Shown here in pieces: positions 31,903 through 39,568 of a stretch of 64,000 bases of DNA. The notes below the pieces were generated by a model. It searched no databases. It worked only from the letters and a program-made list of their open reading frames with translations, and was not told where the DNA came from. The position numbers and the translations under genes are program-made. This stretch comes from Kitasatospora humi (lineage in GTDB: Bacteria > Actinomycetota > Actinomycetes > Streptomycetales > Streptomycetaceae). How positions within the stretch are numbered: the stretch's first letter is position 1; each line of letters begins with the position of its first letter. Where the stretch lies: positions 1 through 64,000 of the forward strand of contig NZ_JAJJPA010000021.1 in NCBI RefSeq assembly GCF_020907985.1, given 5' to 3'.

Positions 31903-32457
31903 CTACGGCTGCACCCGCTGCGGCTCCGGAGCGGGGTCGTGGGCGGGCAGTGCGGCCCACACCGTCACCTCGCCCGGCGCGTCGCGCACCCCCCAGTCGG
32001 CGGCCAGCCGGCCCACGATGCTCAGCCCGCGCCCGCCCCTGGCGGTCAGCGAGGGCCGGGCCGGCAGCGGCCGGGTGGTCGCGCCACCGTCGGTGACCTC
32101 CAGGGTCAGGGTGCCGTCGCCGTGCATCTGCCAGCGCACCAGGATGCCGCCGAGATCTTCGGTCGCGGAATCCGTGACTTCTTGGCGCCACGTCAAATTG
32201 CTGCCATTGCCCGGGAATTCCGCGGCGATGTCCCGTTCCGTGAGGTCCAGCAATGGACCGAGAGGCCGGGCGTAGCGACAGGAATTGCTGAGCAGTTCGG
32301 AAAGGATCAGTACCGCGTCATCGATGACGGTGTCGGGCACCTCGTGGTCGCCCAGATCACGGCGCAACCGGCGCCGGGCTGCCCCGACGCTGGCCGGACC
32401 GTGCGGCACCGCCATGGTCGATGAAGTCGGCACTTCACGTGCCACCATCAACGCCAC
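31903..32457 (-). CDS. ATP-binding anti-sigma-type protein (HATPase_c)
   Basis: A 184-residue single-domain HATPase_c protein. The N-box is ILSELLSNSCRYARP and the G boxes are EVTDGGATTRP and GGRGLSIVGRLAADWGV, all intact enough for ATP binding. Streptomycetes encode dozens of these SpoIIAB-like proteins, which regulate sigma factors or developmental pathways. The GTG start has GGAGG 7 bases upstream. No sigma or anti-anti-sigma gene is adjacent. About 217 bases separate it from the next minus-strand gene upstream; that stretch contains an odd Cys-rich ORF on the other strand. Confidence 0.87.
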   Translation of the reverse strand: MALMVAREVPTSSTMAVPHGPASVGAARRRLRRDLGDHEVPDTVIDDAVLILSELLSNSCRYARPLGPLLDLTERDIAAEFPGNGSNLTWRQEVTDSATEDLGGILVRWQMHGDGTLTLEVTDGGATTRPLPARPSLTARGGRGLSIVGRLAADWGVRDAPGEVTVWAALPAHDPAPEPQRVQP

Positions 32458-32674
32458 CCCCGGACCTCCTTCAGCGTTTGCCGAGGGATGGATGCCCCGG
32501 TGGAATGCGACGGAAACGGATGCGGGTGCACGGGGTGCGTCAATTGTGAAGTCGACGCGACACTCATCAAGTTTCGCGACCCAGCGTACGCAAAAGGTGA
32601 TTATCTGCTCACGCTGCGTCGACCGGGGAGTGGGATTCCGTCAGCACCGGTAATGCTTTGCGCCCGGCGCACGC

Positions 32675-33517
32675 TCAGCGCCCGAGCTGGTCCAGCACCG
32701 CGCGGGGGCGGTTGGTGATGATCGCCGAGACGCCGAGTTCCAGGCACAGCTCGACGTCGGCCGGCTCGTCCACCGTCCACACGTGCACCCGGTGCCCGGC
32801 CGCCCGCAGTGCCCGGACCAGGTCCGGACGGCGCCGGACCAGCTCGATGCCCGGCCCCGCCACCACCGAGCCGCCGGGCAGCCCCGCGCCCGGCCAGAGC
32901 CGCAGCGTCGCCGGGTGCTCGAAGAGGAAGACCCGGGGGAACTCCGGCGCGGCCTTGCGCACCCGGGCCAGCGCCATCCCGGAGAAGCTCATGATCCGGG
33001 CGTGCGGCCGCCCCGCGGCGCGGTCGCCGTCGGCGTCGTACGGCCCGACCGCGCCGGCGATCCCGAACCGGCGCAACATCGCCACCAGCTCGTTCTCCAC
33101 CCGGCCCCGGAACCGCACCGGATGCTTGGTCTCGATCGCCAGGTCGACCCGGCGGCCGGCGTCGGCGACCAGCTCCAGCAGGCTCTCCAGGGTCAGCACC
33201 GGGTGCGGCTGGGGCTGGTCGGGGTGCTTCCAGGAGCCGAAGTCGTACGTCTGCAGCTGCTCCAGGGTGAGCGTGGAGACCACCCGGCGGCCGCCGTCGG
33301 AGACCCGGGCGATGGTCCGGTCGTGCACGCAGACCAGCTGCCCGTCGGCGGTCACCCGCACGTCGCACTCCAGCGCGTCCGCGCCCTCGGTCAGGGCGCG
33401 CTGGTAGGCCGCCAGGGTGTGCTCGGGCAGGGCGGCGGAGGAGCCGCGGTGGGCCACCACCTGCACCGCCCGGGTGTCCCGGGCGGCGTCGGGGGCCGTC
33501 AGATCGGTGGTCGTCAC
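32675..33517 (-). CDS. Glycerophosphodiester phosphodiesterase
   Basis: A 280-residue GDPD-family TIM barrel that cleaves glycerophosphodiesters to glycerol-3-phosphate and an alcohol. The catalytic set is present: His-Arg in VAHRGSSAALPEHT (with the following Glu), Glu-x-Asp in ALECDVRVTADGQLVCVHD with the second His, and Lys in AIETKHP. No signal peptide, so it acts in the cytoplasm. GTG 33517 is used because GGTGGA precedes it; the frame is open to 33562. Functionally it could use compounds brought in by the UgpAEB-like system at 15.8-18.9 kb, although the genes are not linked. Confidence 0.92.
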   Translation of the reverse strand: MTTTDLTAPDAARDTRAVQVVAHRGSSAALPEHTLAAYQRALTEGADALECDVRVTADGQLVCVHDRTIARVSDGGRRVVSTLTLEQLQTYDFGSWKHPDQPQPHPVLTLESLLELVADAGRRVDLAIETKHPVRFRGRVENELVAMLRRFGIAGAVGPYDADGDRAAGRPHARIMSFSGMALARVRKAAPEFPRVFLFEHPATLRLWPGAGLPGGSVVAGPGIELVRRRPDLVRALRAAGHRVHVWTVDEPADVELCLELGVSAIITNRPRAVLDQLGR

Positions 33518-33577
33518 GCATTCCACCCTAGAGCCGGCAGGTGACGCCAACACGGCGGCCACCCCAACAGAGGACTC

Positions 33578-34948
33578 TCACGCCTTGGGAACGGCCCTGC
33601 TCAGCGCCCAGGTGGCGAGCCCGGCGACCAGGAACGAGTAGAGCGAGGCCGAGGTCCACTCGCCCGGGACGAAGTGCAGCAGCGACTGCAGCTTCGTCCA
33701 GAACGCCGTCCAGCCGGCGGTGATCGGGGTGGGCGACAGGTACTGGTAGGCCGCGAAGCCCAGCGCCCAGGGGAGCAGCAGCAGCGGCCGGGACGGCGCG
33801 TCCTGGTCGAGCGCCCAGCCCTGCCGGCGGCCGCGGCCGAGGAAGAAGTCCACCGCCAGCACCGCCAGCAGCGGCACGAAGACCGAGCCGATCAGGTAGA
33901 GGAAGTTGGAGTACCAGTCGGCGAACTGGTTGATCCGGATCGCGATCGCGGTCACCAGCACGCCGATGCCGCCGGTGAGCCAGCGCCGGTCCACCCTCGG
34001 GAAGAGGTTGTGCAGCGACATCGCGGTCGAGTAGACGTTGGCGAACGACTGGTCCGCCTCGCGCAGCACCAGCACCAGCAGGAACGCCCAGCCGGCCGCC
34101 ACCCCGGTGAACGAGGTCAGCAGGTTGTCCACGTCGCCCTTCGCCTGCAGCAGCGCGACCAGGCCCAGCAGGTAGCACCAGATCTGGGCGATGGTGTAGC
34201 CCGAGAAGGTGCCCCAGAACGAGGCGCGCGGGGTGCGCGCGTGCCGGGTGTAGTCGGCGGCCATCGGCACGAAGGAGACCGAGACGGCGATGATCGCGTC
34301 GGTGGCCTTCGGGAAGCCGTGCCAGTTGCCCGCGCCCGGGTCCGGGACGTGGTGCCGGCCGAGCTGCACGGTGAAGTAGACCATCGCCACGGCCACGGCG
34401 ACCGCCACGTACTTGCGCAGCGCCGTGATCGAGCCGAGCGGCCAGATCGTCAGCACCGTGGTCAGCGCCCCGGCCACCAGCACGAAGAGCCAGTGCCAGC
34501 CCTGGGTGCCGACCACGGTCTGGGCGCCGCTGGAGATCACCAGCAGCTCGTAGATGCCCCAGCCGACGCACTGCAGCACGTTGAGCACGGTCGGCAGGTA
34601 GGAGAGCCGGGTGCCGAACAGGCCGCGCAGCACCGCCATCGCCGGCGCGCCGGTGCGGGCGCCGATCAGCGCGGCCACCGCCAGCATCGCGGTGCCGATC
34701 ACGGTGCCCAGCACGATCGCCGTGGTCGCCGCGGTGATCGACAGCTGCTGCCCGGGGGCGCCCAGCACGGTGGCCGCGCTGGTGAAGCCGATCAGGCTGA
34801 TCCCGAGGTTGGCCCAGAGCGCGAACTGGTCCCGGAACCCCAGCGTGCGCGGCGGCGCGGTGTCCAGCACCAGCGGCGCCTCGGCGCGGACGGGCGGTGC
34901 GTCCTGCGGCACCGCGGTGGTGGCAGGGGAGGGTGAAGCAGCCGTCAT
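33578..34948 (-). CDS. cytX: CytX-type NCS1 transporter (hydroxymethylpyrimidine uptake)
   Basis: A 456-residue NCS1 (cytosine permease-like) transporter with about 12 membrane segments between residues 45 and 450 (for example FALWANLGISLIGFTSAATV at the start of TM1). NCS1 members bring in nucleobases and related compounds. A TPP riboswitch lies directly upstream (34956-35081), and NCS1 transporters under that switch are assigned as CytX, importers of the thiamine precursor hydroxymethylpyrimidine (family knowledge). The ribosome binding site GGGAG overlaps the riboswitch 3' helix, so control is probably translational. Confidence 0.9.
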   Translation of the reverse strand: MTAASPSPATTAVPQDAPPVRAEAPLVLDTAPPRTLGFRDQFALWANLGISLIGFTSAATVLGAPGQQLSITAATTAIVLGTVIGTAMLAVAALIGARTGAPAMAVLRGLFGTRLSYLPTVLNVLQCVGWGIYELLVISSGAQTVVGTQGWHWLFVLVAGALTTVLTIWPLGSITALRKYVAVAVAVAMVYFTVQLGRHHVPDPGAGNWHGFPKATDAIIAVSVSFVPMAADYTRHARTPRASFWGTFSGYTIAQIWCYLLGLVALLQAKGDVDNLLTSFTGVAAGWAFLLVLVLREADQSFANVYSTAMSLHNLFPRVDRRWLTGGIGVLVTAIAIRINQFADWYSNFLYLIGSVFVPLLAVLAVDFFLGRGRRQGWALDQDAPSRPLLLLPWALGFAAYQYLSPTPITAGWTAFWTKLQSLLHFVPGEWTSASLYSFLVAGLATWALSRAVPKA

Positions 34949-34955
34949 GGCGAAA

Positions 34956-35081
34956 CTCCCTACGCCGGCATTACCCGGACAGGTTCCGGCGGTCTGCGCT
35001 CCCTCGCCGCGCCGGCGGAATCGCCATGGCGTACGGTCGACCAGCGCACTCTCAGCCTGGTGGGTCCAAGCTCCCGCGTGT
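34956..35081 (-). ncRNA. TPP riboswitch (THI element)
   Basis: Read on the minus strand, the conserved blocks are in order: ACGCGGGAGC (5' P1), GGCTGAGAG (P2 core), a variable P3 arm, then GAACCTGTCCGGGTAATGCC and GGCGTAGGGAG at the 3' end. This matches the thiamine pyrophosphate aptamer. The ATG of cytX follows 7 bases after the 3' block, whose GGGAG is the likely ribosome binding site, so ligand binding should close translation. Confidence 0.95.
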
Positions 35082-35324
35082 CAGTTTTGGCCCGGAAAGG
35101 GTAGCCCGGCGCACGGAATACGCCAAGGATGGGGGAATGCGCCGTCCGGATCGCGGGACACCACGTTCGGTCGAGGCCGATCGAGTGGTCCCGGGGGCGG
35201 ACGATCGCGGGCCGTCGGGCACGCCTAAGGATTCTTAGCAGTTCTTCAGGCAGGCCCTTACGGCAACCAGATCGGGCATGGGAAAAACTATGGGCCAAGG
35301 TCCTGTCAGCGATGGAGGTCGTCC

Positions 35325-37250
35325 GTGAGCACCGAGCACGAGAGTGGTTCCACCGGACCGCAGGGGGAGCAGCTCTCCAGCGGTCACGGCGAGCCGGGGG
35401 GCACTCCGGCGGTCGGTGGGGCGACGGTGTCGGCCCTGGAGGCAACTCCCAGCGGCCGGGCCGGCGAGTCGGCACCGACGGTGTCGTTCGGCAAGGTGCC
35501 GGCTCAGGCGGCGGAGCCGGCCGCGCCGGCCGACAGGACCATGGCGTTCGGCCGGGTGCCGGCCCCTGGGGCGGCTGCCGCCGACACCCCGGCCGCCGAG
35601 GTCCCCGCTGCCGAGCCCACCATCGCCGAGGCCTTGGGCAGGCCCGAGTACGTCGACGCGCCGCCGCCGCTGCTGCCGTCCACCGCGCCGGCCGCCGGTT
35701 CCGGCTACGTCGACGCGCCGCCGCCGGTGCTGCCGTCCACCGCGCCGGCGCCCGAGCCCGTCGCCGAGGCCACGGCCGTCGAGCTGCCGGTCATCGAGCT
35801 GCCGGCGGTGGAGTCCCCGGCCGTGGAGCCCCAGGTCAACCCGTACGCGGCCCCGACGACCGCCGTCGACCCCCGGATCGCCCAGCAGATCACCGCCGGG
35901 GTGCCGGCCGGCCCGCCGCAGGAGCCGCACCACCCGTTCGGCGCCGGCCAGCCGGCCGGTTCCCCGCAGGAGCCGCACCACCCGTTCGGCGCCGGCCAGC
36001 CGGCCGGCGAGGGCTGGGGCGGCGCGCCCACCGCGCCGGGCGGTCCCGGCTACCCCGGCGACCCCGGTCACCCCGGCGGCCCGGGCGCCGAGTACCCCGG
36101 TGGCTACGGCCAGCCGGCGCCGCGGAAGAAGGGCAAGGGCGGGCTGGTCGCGCTGATCGCCGCGATCGCCCTGGTGGCGGGCGTGGCCGGCGGCGTGGCG
36201 GGTGCCGCGTTCCAGGGCGGTTCGTCGAGCGCCGCGGGCAGCAGCCACAACAGCACCACGGTCTCGCTGAACAGCGGCAGCCAGGCGTCCAACCGGGCGC
36301 CCGACTCGGTCGCCGGGATCGCCAACAAGGCGCTGCCCAGCACCGTCACCATCAAGGCGGAGGGCAGCAGCGAGTCCGGCACCGGCACCGGCTTCGTCTT
36401 CGACACCGAGGGCCACATCCTGACCAACAACCACGTGGTCGCCCCGGCCCAGGGCGGCGGCAAGCTGACCGTCAAGTTCTCCGACGGCACCACCTACCCC
36501 GCCTCCGTGGTCGGCCAGGCCAAGGGCTACGACATCGCCGTGGTCAAGCTGGACAACCCGCCGGCCGGCAAGCTGGTCCCGCTCCCGCTGGGCGACTCCG
36601 ACCAGGTGCAGGTGGGCGACCCGACCATCGCCATCGGCGCCCCCTACGACCTGGAGGGCACCGTCACCTCCGGCATCGTCAGCGCCAAGAACCGCCCGGT
36701 GCAGTCCGGTGACCAGGCCAGCAACCAGACCTCGTACATGATGGCGCTGCAGACCGACGCCTCGATCAACCCCGGCAACTCCGGCGGCCCGCTGCTCAAC
36801 GGCCAGGGCGCGGTGATCGGCGTCAACTCGGCGATCCAGTCCAACTCCAGCGGCAGCGGCCAGGCCGGCAGCATCGGGCTCGGCTTCGCCATCCCGATCA
36901 ACCAGGCCAAGCGGGTCGCCCAGATGCTGATCAAGACCGGCACCCCGGTCTACGCCACCCTCGGCATCCTGCGCAACGACGACTACCAGAACGGCGACGG
37001 CGCCCAGGTGCAGACCCAGTCCATCCAGGGCACCCCGCCGGTCACCCCCGGCGGCCCCGCCGACCAGGCCGGCATCAAGCCGGGCGACGTGATCACCAAG
37101 CTCGGCGGCGTGCAGATCGACGGCAGCCCGGCGCTGGTCGCCACCATCTGGACGCACTCCCCGGGTGACAAGGTCCAGGTGGAGTACACCCGCAACGGCC
37201 AGACCAGCACCACCACCGTCACCCTCGGCAGCCGCTCCGGCGACAACTGA
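35325..37250 (+). CDS. HtrA/DegP-type serine protease, membrane-anchored, with PDZ domain
   Basis: A 641-residue protein. Residues 1-270 are Pro/Ala/Glu-rich cytoplasmic sequence with internal duplications (YVDAPPPxLPSTAP twice; PQEPHHPFGAGQPAG twice). One membrane segment at about 272-295 (GLVALIAAIALVAGVAGG) anchors the extracytoplasmic trypsin-like domain, whose triad is His370 (TNNHVV), Asp403 (YDIAVVKL) and Ser486 (GNSGGP). A PDZ domain follows (about 545-635; GGPADQAGIKPGDVI). Such proteases degrade misfolded envelope proteins. The GTG start follows GGAGGTCGTCC. A terminator and tRNA-Ser lie downstream. Confidence 0.93.
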   Translation: MSTEHESGSTGPQGEQLSSGHGEPGGTPAVGGATVSALEATPSGRAGESAPTVSFGKVPAQAAEPAAPADRTMAFGRVPAPGAAAADTPAAEVPAAEPTIAEALGRPEYVDAPPPLLPSTAPAAGSGYVDAPPPVLPSTAPAPEPVAEATAVELPVIELPAVESPAVEPQVNPYAAPTTAVDPRIAQQITAGVPAGPPQEPHHPFGAGQPAGSPQEPHHPFGAGQPAGEGWGGAPTAPGGPGYPGDPGHPGGPGAEYPGGYGQPAPRKKGKGGLVALIAAIALVAGVAGGVAGAAFQGGSSSAAGSSHNSTTVSLNSGSQASNRAPDSVAGIANKALPSTVTIKAEGSSESGTGTGFVFDTEGHILTNNHVVAPAQGGGKLTVKFSDGTTYPASVVGQAKGYDIAVVKLDNPPAGKLVPLPLGDSDQVQVGDPTIAIGAPYDLEGTVTSGIVSAKNRPVQSGDQASNQTSYMMALQTDASINPGNSGGPLLNGQGAVIGVNSAIQSNSSGSGQAGSIGLGFAIPINQAKRVAQMLIKTGTPVYATLGILRNDDYQNGDGAQVQTQSIQGTPPVTPGGPADQAGIKPGDVITKLGGVQIDGSPALVATIWTHSPGDKVQVEYTRNGQTSTTTVTLGSRSGDN

Positions 37251-37261
37251 CCCCATCCGGC

Positions 37262-37286
37262 GCACCGGGTCCCGCAAACCCGGTGC
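37262..37286 (+). terminator. Terminator of the protease gene
   Basis: GCACCGGGT (37262-37270) pairs perfectly with ACCCGGTGC (37278-37286), 12 bases after the stop. Confidence 0.7.
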
Positions 37287-37325
37287 ACCACACCCCCTCG
37301 GACCCGTTAGGCTGACCTCCGCCTG

Positions 37326-37413
37326 GGAGAGCTGCCCGAGCGGCCTAAGGGAACAGTCTTGAAAACTGTCGTGCGGTGACCCCGTACCGTGGGTTCGAAT
37401 CCCACGCTCTCCG
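37326..37413 (+). tRNA. tRNA-Ser(TGA)
   Basis: An 88-nt class II tRNA: acceptor GGAGAGC pairs with GCTCTCC, discriminator G, long variable arm, and GGTTCGAATCC T-loop. The anticodon loop CTTGAAA gives TGA, reading UCN serine codons. CCA is not encoded. TAGGCT at 37308-37313 may be its -10 box. Accessory-type genes begin just downstream. Confidence 0.97.
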
Positions 37414-37419
37414 CATCGA

Positions 37420-37454
37420 ACGGCCCCTGACCTGCACGTCGGGTCAGGGGCCGT
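37420..37454 (+). terminator. Terminator of tRNA-Ser(TGA)
   Basis: ACGGCCCCTGACC (37420-37432) pairs perfectly with GGTCAGGGGCCGT (37442-37454). Confidence 0.85.
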
Positions 37455-37536
37455 CGGCATTTCGGGTGGCCGCCACGATCCGTGAGTGCCGCCCGTGGAC
37501 CACACGTTCCGGCATGGCCCACGGCATCCGGTCCAA

Positions 37537-38004
37537 CTAACGGATGACTGGTCCCTTCCCGGCTCGCCAGTCGTTGATCCGCTTTCGGATGCTCGGGACC
37601 ATGGGCAAGCCGTCCACGTCGGCCGGCTCGAACCACGCGACCTCGAACGACTCGTCGGACACACGAAGGTCTCCACCCACGGGCCGGGCCAGTAGGCAGA
37701 TGGAGAACTCCTGGCGCACTTCACCGTCGTCGTAGGCGAAGACGTGGCTGGGGTTGGTGTAGGTCCCCACGATGCCCGTGATCTCCACCTCGATGCCGGT
37801 CTCTTCGAGGGTCTCCCGGATGCCGCACCCCGCCAGTGATTCGCCCAGCTCCATCTTCCCGCCGGGTAGCGCCCACATCCCGTTGTCGGTGCGCCGCTGG
37901 AGCAGGATGCGGCCGGACTCGTCCGCGACGACCACCGAAGCGGCCGGGACGAGGCTGTTGGGCTTCGGTGCCTTCGGGTCGTCCTCGTAGTCACGCCTGG
38001 CCAT
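37537..38004 (-). CDS. Nudix hydrolase (MutT-like)
   Basis: A 155-residue Nudix protein. The Nudix box is GGKMELGESLAGCGIRETLE followed by ETGI, with catalytic Glu residues in place. It begins MARRDYEDDPKAPKP; ATG 38004 is used because GGAGG lies 9 bases upstream. It overlaps the 3' end of the upstream XRE/PLD-like gene by 14 bases, so the two form an operon. This pairing of an XRE regulator with a Nudix hydrolase is seen repeatedly in streptomycete accessory regions (my recollection). Substrate unknown. Confidence 0.88.
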   Translation of the reverse strand: MARRDYEDDPKAPKPNSLVPAASVVVADESGRILLQRRTDNGMWALPGGKMELGESLAGCGIRETLEETGIEVEITGIVGTYTNPSHVFAYDDGEVRQEFSICLLARPVGGDLRVSDESFEVAWFEPADVDGLPMVPSIRKRINDWRAGKGPVIR

Positions 38005-38755
38005 GCTGCGCTGCCTCCCGGATGTTGCGCCCACGGCTCCAGAGTTCTTCGACGTGATCGGCGAACCGGTCGAACATGCCGTCGTCCTGGGCGCGCCTCA
38101 AGTGCATCATCGGCGAGTCATGACCGACTCTGCGGGCAAGGATCGGCGTCACGATCATCTCGTCGTCGAAGCGGAACACGGACAGGTTGACGTGGCCGGT
38201 TTCGAAGCGTCCCTCGATGTCCCCGACGTCCCGCAGCCGTTGCAGTTCACTCATCGTCACGGCGATGCGGGTGGACAGGGTGAGTGGGACGCCTTCCTCG
38301 GCCTCGCGGGCCCGGGTGACCGGGCTGTCCGGATCGCCGATCAGGAACCTGACCCGGCACCCGGTCTGAGCCTTCCGGCGGAGCGCGCCGGCCAGGTTCG
38401 CCTGCTCCAGCCACAGGAAGTAGTTGGTGTATCCCGCGAAGGTCAGCTCGCGCTGCGCCTTGGTGATGAGCGACCGCCAGAGCGAGGCCGGTGCCGCTGA
38501 TCGATAGGGGAACACCTGGATGACCTCGCGGTCAGGTCCTGTCTTGAGTGCCGAGCGGACGGCAGTTGGCCACAAGGTGGATTCCTCCTCTCCCAGCGCC
38601 TCGCAGGCCGCCCATCGGTGTCGAGCGTGGGGGATGCGGGTGGGGGTGGCGATCCATCGGCCAACCGTTTTGGCGTCAACGCCACATGCCTCTGCGAGCT
38701 GCGCTTCGGTCATCCCTTGGGGGACGGGACGAACCGTATCGGGGAAGCGTCCCAA
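37991..38755 (-). CDS. XRE-like HTH regulator with PLD-like C-terminal domain
   Basis: A 254-residue protein with an N-terminal HTH (MTEAQLAEACGVDAKTVGRW) and a C-terminal part resembling the phospholipase D-like nucleotide/ligand domain (GCRVRFLIGDPDSPVTR, HVNLSVFRFDDEMIVTPI); no complete HKD motif is visible, so catalysis is unlikely. The start is uncertain: TTG 38755 keeps the whole frame, ATG 38713 begins right at the HTH. GGGACG occurs twice 10 bases apart on the minus strand just upstream of and across the TTG, a possible autoregulatory site. It overlaps the Nudix gene downstream. Confidence 0.75.
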   Translation of the reverse strand: MGRFPDTVRPVPQGMTEAQLAEACGVDAKTVGRWIATPTRIPHARHRWAACEALGEEESTLWPTAVRSALKTGPDREVIQVFPYRSAAPASLWRSLITKAQRELTFAGYTNYFLWLEQANLAGALRRKAQTGCRVRFLIGDPDSPVTRAREAEEGVPLTLSTRIAVTMSELQRLRDVGDIEGRFETGHVNLSVFRFDDEMIVTPILARRVGHDSPMMHLRRAQDDGMFDRFADHVEELWSRGRNIREAAQHGQA

Positions 38756-38872
38756 ACGTCCCGCAAACGCGGTAGCAACACCCCGGCGCCCAGCGGGAAC
38801 ATCGGAGCATTACAGGGCGTTGACTCTCCGTGATCACCGATAGTGCCAACGTGCTCGAAAGAGGGCTCGGCT

Positions 38873-39493
38873 ATGTCAGACACCGCGTCATTCCCGATCC
38901 CGCAGGAGTGGGATGTCGGGCCGGACGTGGCAGCTGTTCCGGCGGCTCGGCGCCTGGTGATCGACATCGCGCGGTTCTGGCGGGTGCCGCTCTCGGACGA
39001 CGCCTTGAGCGATGTCGAGTTGTGCGCGGGCGAGTTGCTGGCGAACGCGATGGAGCACACGAAGGCGCGGTGCCGGGTTACGGTGCGCTGGACGGGTCTT
39101 CGGCTGCGGGTGGAGGTCGCGGACAGCAGTCCCTACCCGCCGGACCCGGCCATAGCGGAGGACACCGTGATGGGTGGCCGGGGCCTGATGGTGGTCGCGG
39201 GCCTGGCGCACTCGTGGGGCTGGGGCCTGGCGCACTCGTGGGGCTGGGAACCCTCCGAGGTCGGGAAGGTCGTGTGGTTCGAGTACGCCGCCGACCAACT
39301 TCCGGGCAGCGATGATCGGTTGACCGTTCGGATGACCGGCACGTCGTTTGAGTTCGCAAGCCGTTTGGGTGCGTCGGCACCACGCGCGCCGGCACGGTCG
39401 AGATCGAACTCGTCGACGACCTCGACGACCTGGCGGAGTCCACGAAGTGCTCGTGCAACGCCGGTGACGACAACCCGTACTGATCCTGAGTGA
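38873..39493 (+). CDS. ATP-binding anti-sigma-type protein with 24-bp internal duplication and aberrant 3' end
   Basis: A 206-residue ORF, of which about 150 residues are a HATPase_c domain: N-box ELCAGELLANAMEHTKARC, G1 box VADSSPYPP, G2 box GGRGLMVVAGLAHSWGW. The last motif is followed by a second copy, GLAHSWGW, from a perfect 24-bp tandem duplication (39200-39247), adding eight residues next to the ATP lid. After VVWFEYAAD the natural end of this family is reached; the remaining 55 residues are Arg/Ser/Thr-rich and look non-native, while the -1 frame there encodes a sensible peptide. The start ATG has AGAGGG upstream. Confidence 0.8.
   Translation: MSDTASFPIPQEWDVGPDVAAVPAARRLVIDIARFWRVPLSDDALSDVELCAGELLANAMEHTKARCRVTVRWTGLRLRVEVADSSPYPPDPAIAEDTVMGGRGLMVVAGLAHSWGWGLAHSWGWEPSEVGKVVWFEYAADQLPGSDDRLTVRMTGTSFEFASRLGASAPRAPARSRSNSSTTSTTWRSPRSARATPVTTTRTDPE
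39200..39247 (+). repeat. Perfect 24-bp in-frame tandem duplication
   Basis: GGCCTGGCGCACTCGTGGGG followed by CTGG occurs at 39200-39223 and again at 39224-39247 without mismatch, adding eight codons to the ATP-binding protein. Confidence 0.95.
39332..39483 (+). other. RiPP-precursor-like peptide, readable only through a -1 frameshift
   Basis: From 39364 to the TGA at 39481-39483 the -1 frame reads 39 codons: FGCVGTTRAGTVEIELVDDL, then DLAEST and KCSCNAGDDNPY. The acidic Leu/Asp/Glu segment followed by a short Cys/Asn/Tyr tail resembles a leader-core precursor of a modified peptide. This frame has no ATG, GTG or TTG after its upstream stop (39349). Frame 0 supplies an ATG at 39332 (MTGTSFEFASR), and at 39364-39370 the sequence T TTG GGT fits the X XXY YYZ slippery pattern. 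Either a programmed -1 shift, a one-base deletion in a T or G run, or coincidence could explain it. A terminator follows at 39501. Confidence 0.4.
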
Positions 39494-39500
39494 CCACAAA

Positions 39501-39540
39501 GCCGCAGGCCCCGACCGTATTTCACGTCGGGGTCTGCGGC
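39501..39540 (+). terminator. Terminator after the ATP-binding/RiPP-like gene
   Basis: GCCGCAGGCCCCGAC (39501-39515) pairs with GTCGGGGTCTGCGGC (39526-39540) with one mismatch, 17 bases after the -1-frame stop and 7 after the frame-0 stop. Confidence 0.8.
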
Positions 39541-39568
39541 ACCTGGCGCCCCTGGGTAGGGTGCCGTC

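Noticed and set aside
35235..37994. 919-codon minus-strand ORF
   Set aside because: It spans the protease, terminator and tRNA-Ser on the opposite strand, so it cannot be a real gene.
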